64,000 nucleotides of DNA from Humulus lupulus (Eukaryota > Streptophyta > Magnoliopsida > Rosales > Cannabaceae), in assembly GCF_963169125.1 (NCBI RefSeq), contig NC_084796.1:83225888-83289887 (forward strand). Reading direction: 5' to 3'. Positions 1-10,438 of this stretch are shown in pieces. The notes beneath the pieces were generated by a model that had not been told where the DNA came from, did not search any database, and was given only the letters and a program-made list of their open reading frames with translations. Position 1 is the first letter of the stretch; every line of letters begins with the position of its first letter. The position numbers were made by a program, and so were the translations under genes.

Positions 1-275
1 CTTAATTCCTTAACAATCATGCTTATGACAAGTGTCATGTTCTTATTGGCTCTATTTAAACCTTAAGTTATAATAAATAATATATCTAGAACCAACAATA
101 TTAATCAAAACTTATGTTATAATTAATATTCTTAAACAATAGGTTAAACTTATAAAATCCATAACTATTGCTAGGAGTTTCCAACTAAGTCCCAGTTTGA
201 ACCAAAATCCACGAAATCTAAAGTACTGCAAATACTACTAGCGAGCTAACTAAGTAAACATTCGAGGACTCTACA
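1..275 (-). repeat. 3' LTR of Gypsy element A (cut by window edge)
   Basis: This stretch aligns base by base with 7649-7922, the outer end of the 5' LTR of the same element, and ends in the same ACTCTACA. Because gag-pol reads on the minus strand, this is the start of the 3' LTR; the rest lies outside the window. By eye about 15-16 of 275 positions differ from the other LTR, so the insertion is not recent. Confidence 0.9.
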
Positions 276-290
276 ATTCTCCCCCCCTAC
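276..290 (-). other. Polypurine tract of element A
   Basis: On the minus strand the bases directly before the 3' LTR read GTAGGGGGGGAGAAT, a purine run touching the LTR start TGTAGAG. This is the expected site for priming plus-strand DNA synthesis. The preceding minus-strand text resembles the TTTCGGGGATGAAATTC-type tail seen at the end of many plant Gypsy pol genes. Confidence 0.8.
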
Positions 291-374
291 AAAGAATTTC
301 ATCCCCGAAATTTACTTACCAAAAAATTCCGGATACTGAGGTTCCATGTCCTACTCCAACTCCCACGTTACCTC

Positions 375-1765
375 TCATTCAGAACTATTTCTCCATAGGA
401 ATTTGACCATCAGAATACTCTTAGACCATAATTCCTTCATCCCTCCATCTAGGATGCTAACCGGATGTTCATCGTAGCTCAAGTCTTTCTGGAGTGCTAT
501 CGTATCATACTTGAGGAGGTGAGATGGGTCTGACACATATATACGCATCATCGAGATGTGGAACACATTGTGACTATCTGCTAGTGCTGGCGGTAAGGCT
601 AATCTATATGCAACTACTCCCACCTTGTCCAATATCTCAAAAGGACCTATAAACCGAGGACTAAGCTTTCCTTTCTTCCTAAACCGCTTCACACCTTTCA
701 TAGGAGATATCTTTAGGAAGACTTGATCTCCAACTTTGAATTCCACATCACGCCGCTTGGCATCTGCATAACTTTTTTGACGGCTTTGAGCAGCGAGCAT
801 ACATTTTTTAATCAGTGCTACTGCTTCCGGAGCTTCTCTAACAGCTTCGTGTCCAAGTAGTTGCCTTTCTCCTACCTCGTCCCAATGTAATGGCGATCGA
901 CACCTCCTTCCATAAAGTAGCTCGTAAGGTGCCATCCCAATCGTTGATTGGTAGCTATTATTATCGGAGAATTCTATCAGCGGCAAGTACTTACTCCATG
1001 ATCCTCCGAAATCAAGTACACAAGTGCGCAACATATCTTCTAAAATCTGTATGGTATGCTCAGATTGACCGTTTGTTTAAGGATTAAATGTTGTACTAAG
1101 ACTTAACTTGGTACCCACGGCTTGCTGCAAACTTCCCCAAAATCTTGATGTAAACACCGATCCTCTATCATATACTATTGTTTTAGGGATTCCATAAAGT
1201 ACTATTTCTTGAACATAAACGTCTGCGTATTGATCTGCTGTGAACGTAGTTTTGACAGGCAGGAAATGAGCTGACTTGGTTAGTCTATCTACTACTACCC
1301 AAGCCGAGTCGTACTGCTTATTTGTTCGTGGATGTTCCGTCACAAAGTCCATGGCTATATCATTCCATTTCCATTATGGAATGCTAAGCGATTGTAATAA
1401 GCCTACAAGTCATTGATGCTCTGCTTTACTTGCTGGCATACTAAGCATTTAGACACATACTCCGCTATATCCTTCTTCATTCCTAGCCACCAATACAGTG
1501 CTTTAAGATCGTGAGTCATCTTGGTCGACCCTGGGTGAACTGAGTATGGAGTATTGTGTGCTTCTTCTAAGATCTTCATCTTAATCCCTTGATCATTTGG
1601 AATGCATACCCGATCCTTATATCTCAATAATCCTTGACCTGATATTGAGAAATCTGTGGCCTTTCCTTCTTTAACTGCATCCATATGTACTACTAATAAG
1701 TCATCATGCCCTTGCCCAATCTGTATCTCTTCTAACAGACTTGACTGTATGGACAAGTTAGCCAA
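375..1765 (-). pseudogene. Element A integrase with C-terminal tail
   Basis: The integrase part of the A polyprotein inserts the cDNA into the genome. Reading down from 1765 it has the end of the zinc-binding domain (KCLVCQQ), the first catalytic Asp in VVVDRLTKSAHF, the second in IVYDRGSVF, the catalytic Glu in NGQSEHTIQ just after a stop, a GDQVFLKISPMKGV segment and a VKFLWRN ending that resembles the degenerate chromodomain tail of Tekay-type chromoviruses. Breaks: TAA at 1077-1079, the reading frame ends at 1403-1405, and a frameshift lies between 1353 and 1402. All three catalytic residues are still encoded. The clade call rests on motif resemblance only. Confidence 0.88.
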
Positions 1766-1807
1766 TTTACCAATGACTAATTCTATTCCAACATTGATCA
1801 GCTCCTG

Positions 1808-3433
1808 CTATAGTGGCTTTTTTATTCCAGTTAATGCTGCTAGACATCCATAACCTTTCATACTTAGCGCATCTACAACTATGTTTGCTTTCCCAGGGTG
1901 GTATAAGATTTTGCAGTCATAATCCTTCACTAACTCTAACCACCTGCGCTGCCTCATGTTGAGCTCCTTCTGAGTAAAGAAATACTTTAAGCTTTTGTGT
2001 TCCGTATAAATCTCATATCGTTCTCCATAAAGATAGTGGCGCCAGATTTTCAACGCAAAGACCACTGCTGCCAACTCCATATCGTGTGTTGGATAGCGTT
2101 GCTCGTATTCCTTTAGCTGCCTTGAGGTGTAGGCTATCACTTTGTCATTCTGCATCAGCACACAACCCAACCCTTGCTTTGATGCATCACAGTAGACTAC
2201 AAACTTGTCATTGGGTGTTGGTACACAAAGTACTGGTGCTGAGCATAGCTTATCCTTTAGCAACTGGAAACTATCTTCACACTTATCCTTCCAGTTGAAC
2301 CTCTGCTACTTCCGAGTCAGGTTGGTGAGCAGAGTGGCTTTCTTAGAAAAGCCTTCTACGAACCTCCGATAATAGCCAGCTAGTCCCAGAAAACTTCTTA
2401 CTTCTGACGCGTTCTTTGGTCTTGGCCAATCCTTCACAGCCTCTACTTTAGATGGGTCTACTGCAACTCCTTCCTTGGATACAATATGCCCGAGGAATGC
2501 TACTTGCGAAAGACAAAACTCGCACTTCTTAAACTTGGCGTAAAGTTGATCCTCCTTTAGTCGTAACAAGATCAACATTAAATGTTTCTCGTGCTCGACT
2601 TCGTCCTTTGAGCACACCAAGATATCGTCAATGAGCACTACAACGAATTTATCCAAGTAGTCCTTAAAGACCCTATTCATTAAATCCATAAACATGGATG
2701 GAGCGTTGGTAAGACTGAAAGACATAACTAAAAACTCATAATGCCCATAACGAGTTCTAAAAGCTGTCTTGGGAACATCCTCTTCCCGTACCTTGAGCTG
2801 ATGATACCCGGACCGTAAATCAATCTTTGAGAACACGGTCGCTCCTCAGAGTTGATCAAACAAGTCGTCAATCTGGGGTAACGGGTACTTATTCTTAATC
2901 GTCACCTTATTTAGCTCGCGGTAATCTATGCACATCCGCATACACCCGCCCTTCTTCTTCACAAATAGAACTGGTGCTCCCAATGGAGAATGGCACGGTC
3001 TAATGAAACCCAAGTCTAGGAGTTCTTGCAGTTGCGTCTTTAACTCCTTGAGTTCGATAGGTGCTATCCGGTATGGTGCCTTGGAGATAGGCTTGGTGCC
3101 CGGTACTATTTCGATTATGAAGTCAATTTCTCGAGTCGGTGGTAGCCCTGGTAAGTCGTCAGGAAATACTTCTGGAAATTCCTTTACAATATGGACGTCT
3201 CCAACCTTCAGTGGTGTCTCCTTAACCACATCTGTGACGGTGGGTAGAAATGCTTGACATCCTTTTACTATCATCCTCTTAGCTTTGAGAGATGGAATAA
3301 ATGGTGTGCGTAGTCTTGAAACTTGTCCCATAAAGCATAGTTTCTGACCGTCAGGAGTCTCGAACATCACTTGCTTACGTTTGAAGTTGATGGTTGCGCC
3401 ATGCCTTGCTAGCCAATCCATTCCAAGTATCAC
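1808..3433 (-). pseudogene. Element A reverse transcriptase and RNase H
   Basis: RT and RNase H copy element RNA into DNA. From 3433 down: the protease tail [12 protein letters not shown], an RT N-terminus with [11 protein letters not shown] and [10 protein letters not shown], a palm with [26 protein letters not shown] and the catalytic VLIDDILV, a thumb with [17 protein letters not shown], then RNase H with [18 protein letters not shown] and [16 protein letters not shown]. The whole stretch is one frame broken only by nonsense codons: TGA at 2846-2848, TAG at 2306-2308 and TAG at 1808-1810. Length and domain order are normal for a plant Ty3/Gypsy pol. Confidence 0.9.
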
Positions 3434-3748
3434 GTCGAAGTCTTTAATATCCAGTTCTATCAGGTGTCCTTCTAGTTCTTCATCCTCTACCTTGATCAGT
3501 ATGCCTCATACTATCCGTGATGATAGGACTACTTCGCCTGAAGGCAACTTGGTTACAAACCTAGTTCTAAATTTTTCAAAAGGTTTGTCTAATTTCTCTA
3601 TCATTCCTAACGAGATATACGAATGAGTGGCTCCCAAATCAAATAATACAGAACATATATTATGGAGGATAGGAACCTGACCTGTAACTACTGTATTGCT
3701 AGCGTCAGCTTCTCCTTGGGTTAAGGCAAATACCCTGGCAGGAACCAT
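3434..3748 (-). pseudogene. Element A protease
   Basis: Retropepsin-like aspartic protease that would cleave Gag-Pol. It follows Gag without a gap and begins near MVPARVFALTQGEA. The active-site region reads LFDLGATHSYIS; in this family the residue after the catalytic Asp is normally Ser or Thr, and here it is Leu (TTG, minus strand near 3635). A TGA at 3506-3508 cuts the frame before the ILGMDW tail, which continues in the same frame. Both changes predict an inactive enzyme. Confidence 0.82.
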
Positions 3749-4971
3749 CTTGTCGTCCCTTTTTCCCTCTGTCTTGAGCTGGGGACATTCTCTCTTCTGG
3801 TGTCCTTCCTAACCACAGCTGTAGCATCCCTTGGTGTTTGGACGACATTCACCAGGATGTTTCTTTTGGCACTTAGCACATTGTGGGTATTCAACATAAC
3901 CTGACCTATTACTTCCATTGTTTGTCCGTGCCCTTTTATCGTTATTGGACTACTTGTTGTCAGGATGCCGTCTCTTTTGACCATTACTAATATTGCTGGA
4001 CTGATTTTTGTTGTTGTTGTTGTTCCGACCATTCTGAGGCTGACCCTGTTGTTTGGGCTCAGGCTTACTAGCCTTTTCTTTACAAACGTTCGCCTGAAGC
4101 CTTTCTACTTCTATTGTCGTTTCTAGAACATCGACAAAGGTAGTAGTTCCTGGGTTTGTTAGTTTGACTACTAGCTCAATCTTTAGTCTAAGTCCTCTAA
4201 CAAACTTGGTCACCCTCAGAAAATCAGTTGGAACCATTTCCAGTGCAAACTTGGCTAATCGGTTAAACTGCCTAGCATATTCGGCTACTGATAAACTCCC
4301 TTGCTTCAGATTAGCGAACTCCTCGACTCTTGAAGCGATGACTGCCGAATTGTAGTACTTTTTTGGAACAGCTCAAAAAATTTGGTCCAAGTCATGGCGT
4401 CAACATCGTGAGTCTGCTGAACTAAATCCCACCATATTCTAGCATCTTTATTGAGCAGAGACAAAACGCAGGATATGCGGTCCGCGTTACCGAGGTTCAT
4501 GTGCATCAGGATCGGCTCCACATTTCTGAGCCATTCTTCTGCCTTGAAGGGGTCTGTTGTCCCTTCAACGTTTGGAGCGTGTTGCTTATGAAACAACTCA
4601 TAGATATGCTCCACATGTTGAGCTGGGTATGTCGTGTAGTTCGCCATTGGCCATCCCCCATAAGGACCAACTTGTTGGGGTGCTGTAGCCATTTGTTGAG
4701 GCTATGGTTGCGGCGGAGGTGGAGGCTGAGGCTGAGCTTGCTATCATTGTTGCTGCAGTAATTTGTCAACTTGTTAACGTAGTCTGGTAATTTCTGCAGT
4801 ATTGTCAACCAGCGGTGGTGGCGCATTTCGGTTGGCAGTAGAACACACTCCCCTTCTGCGAACTGCAGGGGCTTCATTGCTCTCTGGAGCGGCGTTGGAG
4901 GCATTGCCATTGGTGGGAGCAGACCTTCTGAGTGACATCATCAACAGAGTTCTAACAGTCATGAAAAACAT
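3749..4971 (-). pseudogene. Element A Gag
   Basis: Gag builds the particle and binds RNA. The first ATG at about 4971 gives MFFMTVRTLLMM, followed by a Pro/Gln-rich stretch, then the capsid-like region with GTTDPFKAEEWLRN and DARIWWDLV, a lysine-rich linker and two zinc knuckles of a kind common in plant chromoviruses: CAKCQKKHPGEC (C-X2-C-X3-H-X3-C), then CYSCG, a stop and EGH. The second knuckle carries a TAG and a shifted frame, so its last Cys is lost. Several frameshifts split Gag near 4700-4780, 4306 and 3950. The identity is secure; the product would be non-functional. Confidence 0.85.
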
Positions 4972-6035
4972 GTTAGAACGTACCCTAATAGGCTCTAAAG
5001 CAAAAACTTAATCTAAGCAAACATAACTCGGACCTATTAAATATGATTTCTTATGAAAAGAATTAGATAAGTCTTCTTTGTAATTAGGGTGTGTCTCTAA
5101 ACTTAGAATAATAAGTCATCTTTATTATTTTCTAAGTGTGTTTCTAATTATCCTATATGACTTAATTCTCAGGCTCGAAGCTCATCGTTGTTCCAAAGTC
5201 AACCATACTGAGGGAGGGCTGGGATCAGTAACTCTCAATATAGAACCCTGGTTCATTGATTTGTATCCACCCTGATCGAACTTAGTCATTATTTATTATG
5301 ATTGCAAAATAAAATCAAACTCATACATGTCATCAAAATAACAATGATATTAATTTGGAAAAAACAGTTTTCACTAAGTACAATCATAAAGGCAAAATAA
5401 TAAATTAAAATAAATAACGAAACTAATTATTCTAAAAATCAGGATCTTCTACATCAGATCCTTCATCTAACATGTTATCATCTATCTCTTCATAATCACC
5501 ATTTTCGTGAGCCTAAAAAATTCACTGGGGGAAGATTCGTAAAGATTCTATTCTTTTGTTCTCCGGTGACTTGGAATTCCATCTTAGAGGTAAGCCTAAT
5601 TATGAGAAAATAATATCTCATCGCCACTGGTATTTCATCGTCAACATCTATTGTCTCCCGTATTTCTTCCAAAGCAGCAATTACAAAAGGAAAATCTTTA
5701 AAAAGCCTAATTACTAAAATATATTGTTCCGTAGCTCTCATCATTATTTGCTTAGTCGTTTGGAGATGAACTATTTGATTATGAAATAAAAGAAATCTTC
5801 GAGCGATTCTTTTCAATATTCCTACTGTATTTCTTGGTTCTCTGATCCTTTTTAAGGCCTTAATGGCTCAGATATCGTTATATGTTAAAGCTCAATCCAT
5901 TCTAAACTGAAAACATAAGACTAAAATGTTAGCTAAAACACAGAAACATAGTAACTAAAACATAAATACTTACATTGGCGGTTAGATTCGGAGCTTGAGC
6001 GTGTGTATCAAGGAGAATTTCGTGTAAATGAATCG
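4972..6035 (-). other. Element A 5' leader, no convincing gene
   Basis: This is about 1 kb between the PBS and the first Gag ATG. It is AT-rich. An open frame of about 370 nt (5496-5868, minus) lies in it, but no ATG opens it and I recognise no domain. A long untranslated leader is usual for plant Gypsy elements. Confidence 0.6.
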
Positions 6036-6052
6036 TTTTCTCTAATACCAAC
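6036..6052 (-). other. Primer binding site of element A (tRNA-iMet type)
   Basis: Immediately inside the 5' LTR the minus strand reads GTTGGTATTAGAG. It matches the usual TGGTATCAGAG complement of the plant initiator tRNA-Met 3' end with one mismatch, so minus-strand DNA synthesis was probably primed by tRNA-iMet. Confidence 0.8.
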
Positions 6053-6514
6053 TGTAATGACCCAACTATTTCTAAGACTTAGATCATTAAATCTGCTAGA
6101 CATAACTACTACTTTGAAGAGAACATACATAAGAAAAATTCATAAGTTTATTGAAAAACTTTAAAATAATATTTGTAATTCATAAATGAACTCATTGTTT
6201 CAAAATAAAACATAACTTTAAATGAAATTGTTTACAAAGCTAAATGCGAAAAATACATAAAAACGTAATTTAAAGAGACTAAAAAAAAATAACGTCGTCC
6301 TCGAATCAACACGAAGCCCATCCACTCCATTCACCTCAACACACATGACAAGCTTCCAAGAATCCTTCCGCCTTTGTATCTATTTTCCTGCATCACACTA
6401 AAAGTAAAGGAGTGAGCCTAATGCCCAACATGGAAAATCTACTAACAACATAAAACATATACATAAAATTATATCATAAACATATACTATAATACTACAA
6501 TGACCATTATACTA

Positions 6515-6640
6515 CTTGGGGCTTGTTAACTAAGCAAGTCATATGCCCAATAGATTTGTGGGGCTTGCTAGCCAAGCAAGTCATATGCCCATAAGTTATT
6601 GGGGCTTGCTAGCTAGACAAGTCATATGCCCAAGGTCTAT
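6515..6640 (-). repeat. Three-unit repeat with CATATG core in LTR A
   Basis: Three units of roughly 50-60 bp share GGGGCTTG, an AGCAAGTCATATGCCCA-like end and a variable middle. The related solo LTR has a matching three-unit array at about 56945-57075. They lie downstream of the TATA box, so they would be transcribed into the leader. Confidence 0.7.
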
Positions 6641-7179
6641 AAATATACTATACATAATGTAATATAAGATAGCATAACATAAGATAACATAAGATAGCAT
6701 AACATATCATATAAACATATAAAATTCTATCCTATTTTCCTTACCAAAACCGGGATATTCGAGAACTAATGCAGGACTTGGAACACTCCTAAAACCAACA
6801 ATAGAAATGGTGAGTATTTCTAAAGGGTAAAGAAAAATTGTGGAAACTAAACCTTCAAGACAAAAATTACCAAGGAAGATCTTTAAGTTTCAAGAACCTA
6901 ATAAAAAACCAATATCAAAAGTTAGGATCTGAATAAAAGGAAGTAAAGAAAACTAAAGAGTTTTAGAGAACTGGACTTAGAAGAATAAGAGTACCTTAGT
7001 TTACCTTAAGGATTGGTCTAACTTCAATACCGAAATACACTAATCCTCACTTCCCAAGTATTTTATAAAGCTTAAGAATGGCAAAGCCTTTTCCCAACCC
7101 AAGTGTTTATCACTCTATGGAAATACTGAGTCTTTGATCACAGCTTGAAGAGTGAGTGGATGGGCTGGGTACTAGGTCC

Positions 7180-7187
7180 TATTTATA
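7180..7187 (-). promoter_or_regulatory. TATA box of LTR A
   Basis: The minus strand reads CTCTATAAATAGGACC. The solo LTR at 56400-56407 has the same TATAAATAGGACCTAGTACC context, so this is the probable core promoter of the family. Confidence 0.75.
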
Positions 7188-7366
7188 GAGGTAAGAAGTG
7201 AAACTAACCTTATTTTGATTTGAATAAAATAATGAATAATAATTGAAAATTTTTGAATATTCGTCAATCATAGTCTGAAGACTCGGTCAAAACTATTCAG
7301 GTGCAGGTCTAAGTAGTTAAGGATTAATTTTAAAATTAGAAACAAAAATAAAATAAAAATTACTAA

Positions 7367-7504
7367 GGGCGATATATCGCCCCTATGTGGAGATATATCA
7401 GCTCTGCCCTAATCCCGAGCCTCCGTTCGTATGATCGTGCAATGTCAAAGTATTTTCCGTATCCTTCGTCAGACAATATATCGGCTCTTAGCTACGATAT
7501 ATCG
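7367..7504. promoter_or_regulatory. Palindromic GATATATC box array in LTR A
   Basis: GGGCGATATATCGCCC at 7367-7382 is a perfect 16-bp palindrome. Degenerate copies follow near 7390 (GAGATATATCAG) and 7475 (CAATATATCGG), and CGATATATCG lies at 7495-7504. The array lies about 180-320 bp upstream of the TATA box in the transcription sense. The solo LTR keeps the same spacing, which suggests a bound regulatory site; no plant factor is assigned. Confidence 0.55.
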
Positions 7505-7922
7505 ACATACGTGAATATTTTAAACACGTAATTGCACTTTTTCAGCATAATTAAGGTTGGATAACTGCTTTGATTGAGTCAAAATATGACCCTAACAGTT
7601 TCTGGTAGGTGCTAAGGCTGCTATTTCTTTATTTAATCATTGAAATACTTAATTCCTTAATAATCATGCTTATGACAAGTGTCATGTTCTTATTGGCTCT
7701 ATTTAAACCTTAAGTTATCATAAATAATATATCTAGGACCAGCAATATTAATCAAACCTTATGTTATAATTAATATTCTTAAACTATAGGTTAAACTTAT
7801 AAAATCCATAACATTTGCTAGGAGTTTCCAACTAAGGCCCGGTTTGAACCAAAATCCACGAAATCTAAAATACTACAACTACTACTAGCTAGCTAACTAA
7901 GTAAACATTCTGGGACTCTACA

Positions 7923-8640
7923 GCAAAATGACCAAGAGACCTTTCTCTGCTAAAGGTTCTAGAGCCACAGAACCACTTCAACTTGTACATACGGACGTTT
8001 GTGATCTAGTAAATGTCTAAGCTAGGGGAGGTTATGAATATTTTGTCACTTTCACTGACGATTATTCAAGATATGTTTACCTATACTTAATGCAAAGGAA
8101 ATTTAAAACTTATGATAAGTTTAGGGAATTTCATGCAGAAGCTGGAAAGCAATTAGGTAAATCACTAAAAGTACTTTGATCAGATCGAGGTGAAGAATAC
8201 TTAGATTATGAATTTGAGGACCATTTGCTTGAGCAAGGAATTCAATCCCAACTCACTGCACCTGGAACGCCAAAACAAAATGGTATTTCAGAAAGACAGA
8301 ACAGAACCTTGTTATATATGGTTAGATCGATGATTAGTTTCTCATCATTGCCTTTAACATTCTGGGGTTACGCAATAAAATGTGCTCTTTACAAACTCAA
8401 TGTTGTTCAATCTATGTCTATTATGAAAAATCCATTGGAATTATGGAATGGTACTAAACCTACTTTATGCCATTTCCGTATATGGGGTTGTTTTGCACAC
8501 GTGCTTAAAGGAAAGACTGGGAAGTTGGAATCACACACTGAAGTGTGCATGTTTGTAAGATATTCAAAGAAACAAAAGGTGGTATATTTTATAGTCCTAA
8601 AGACAACAAAATGTTTGTATCTATAAATGCTACTTTTTTG
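7923..8640 (+). pseudogene. Copia element integrase
   Basis: Ty1/Copia integrase catalytic core. The first Asp lies in LVHTDVCDL, the second in SDRGEEYL, and the Glu in KQNGISERQNRTL. Downstream features are FWGYAIKCALYKLN and FRIWGCFAHV. Stops interrupt it at about 8017 (after VNV) and just before SDRGEE. The zinc-binding end is missing because LTR A begins at 7922. Orientation and spacing connect it to the RT and RNase H that follow. Confidence 0.88.
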
Positions 8641-9640
8641 GACCATGACTATATAAATAACCACAAATCTCAAAGTAAAGTCGTACTTGAGGAAATGGTA
8701 TCAAATAAGCAAGACCAATCACCAGCAATGGCAAGAGAAAAATGGCCAGAGGATATCGCTAGTCCTAGTTAGAACAATAGAGAGCTTCGTCGTAGTAGGA
8801 GGGTTGGTAAACAACCAGTACGCTGTGAACATGAAGTTCAGATGCTTGTGTCTGACACAAACAAAGATTATCCATTGACATATAAATATTCAATGGAAGA
8901 TTCTGACAAAGAAAAATGGCTGAACGCCATGGACCTTGAAATGGAATCGAAGTATTCCAATTCTTTCTGGACTCTTGAAGATCCACCTAAAAATATTAAA
9001 CCTACTGGTTGAAAATGGATATTCAAGAAGAAAAGAGGAGCAGATGGGAAAGTAGAGACTTTCAAAACAAGGCTAGTAGCAAAGGGCTACACACAAAAAG
9101 AACGAGTCGATTATGAAGATATTTTTTCACCTGTGGCCATGCTCAAATCTATCCTCATACTCTTATCCATAGTTGCGTGCATGGATTATGAGATTTGGCA
9201 AATGGACATTAAAACAACTTTTTTGAATGGCTATCTTGACGAAACCATTTACATGTCTCAACCAGAAGGGTTCGATGTTAAAGGTCAAGAGCGAAAAGTT
9301 TGCAAGCTTCTTAAGTCTATTTATAGACTTAAACAAGCTTTGAGATATTTGAATCTTAGATTGATAAAACAATCAAAACATTGATGAACCTTGTGTTTAA
9401 AAACAAATCAAAGCTAAGATTGTGGTATTTCTCGTTCTTTACATTGGTGATATTCTACTCATTGGTAATGACATAGAAACATTATCAAAAGTAAAGAAAT
9501 GGTTGGCTGAGCAATTCCAAATAAAGGATTTGGGAGAAGCCAAATATGTTTTGGGAATTCAGATCTGTAGAGATCAAAAGAACAAAATTTTGGCACTGTC
9601 TCAAGCAACTTATATTGATAAAGTGCTAGAATGCTTTGGC
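8641..9640 (+). pseudogene. Copia element reverse transcriptase
   Basis: Copia-type RT. Visible blocks are ATHE-like linker remnants, a KTRLVAKGYTQK-like stretch near 9060-9105, the finger/palm QMDIKTTFLNGYLDETIYM, YRLKQA near 9330, and LVLYIGDILLIGND at about 9428. The catalytic Y-x-D-D box has become Y-I-G-D, losing the first Asp. Between YRLKQA and the next block the frame breaks and part of the usual spacing seems lost (about 9340-9420). A stop lies near 9010. The enzyme would be dead. Confidence 0.87.
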
Positions 9641-10424
9641 ATGCAAAACTCCAAGAAGGGCACTATGCCAACCCGGTCAGGAGTTAAATTGTCTAAAGAA
9701 CAATGTCCACAAACACCTCAAGAACAGGACATGAGACAGTATCCCTATGCCTCTACAGTAGGTAGTCTAATGTATGCAATGTTATGCATTGGACTTGATA
9801 TCTGTTATGCAGTAGGGATATTCAGCCGTTATCATTCATATCCTGGATTGGGTCATTGGACAATAGTAAATAATATTCTCAAGTATCTTAAGCATACTAG
9901 AGATTACACGCTTGTGTATTTAGGTGGAGACCTGAACCCCATTGGATATACTAATTCATATTTTCAATCAAACAAAGATAGTCGAAAGTCGATATTTGGA
10001 TCAGTTTTCACACTTGGAGGAGGTGTTGTAGTTTGGATAAGTATTAAAAAATCCATTATTGCAAACTATACCATGGAAGCCGAATACATAGCAGCTTGTG
10101 AAGAAGCTAAAGAGGCTGTATGGCTAAAGAAGTTCTATATTGATTTGGAAGTTGTTCCAGGTATGGATCAACCACTTGTTCTGCACTTTGATAAAAGTGG
10201 GGGCAGTAGCTAATTCAATGGAACCCATAAGTCACAAGAGGGGAGAACACATTGAGAAAAAATATCACTTGATCCGAGAGATAGTCAACCGAGGAGATGT
10301 TGATGTGTTGAAGATTGCCTCCGAAGATATTCTTGCAGATTCGTTCACAAAGACTTTATCTATTAAATATTTTCAGGGTCATGTAAGAAGCATGGGGTTA
10401 AGGGAAATGCCTCATTCGCTTTAG
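9641..10424 (+). pseudogene. Copia element RNase H
   Basis: C-terminal part of the Copia polyprotein. It has VGSLMYAMLCIGLDICYAVGIFSRY, GYTNSYFQSNKDSRKS, and the RNase H signature TMEAEYIAACEEAKEAVWLKKF. A frameshift near 10200 moves the ending HIEKKYHLIREIV and LADSFTKTL into another frame; the stop is at about 10422. Only a short purine-rich gap follows before the LTR, as expected for a Copia 3' end. Confidence 0.88.
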
Positions 10425-10438
10425 GGCAAGTGAGAGAT
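10425..10438 (+). other. Copia polypurine tract
   Basis: GGGCAAGTGAGAGAT directly precedes the LTR start TGTTGGGAATGG, in the position and composition of a Copia plus-strand primer. Confidence 0.65.

Larger units (their letters stand above)
6053..7922 (-). repeat. 5' LTR of element A (1870 bp)
   Basis: The LTR is bounded by TGTAGAGTCC and GGTCATTACA on the minus strand. The inner end touches the PBS; the outer end matches the partial LTR at 1-275. It carries a TATA box, an array of palindromic CGATATATCG-type boxes upstream of it, and a three-unit repeat with CATATG cores in the downstream half. A related solo LTR in the opposite orientation lies at 55655-57549. The outer end abuts Copia integrase sequence at 7923, so A was inserted into a Copia element. 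Confidence 0.92.
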
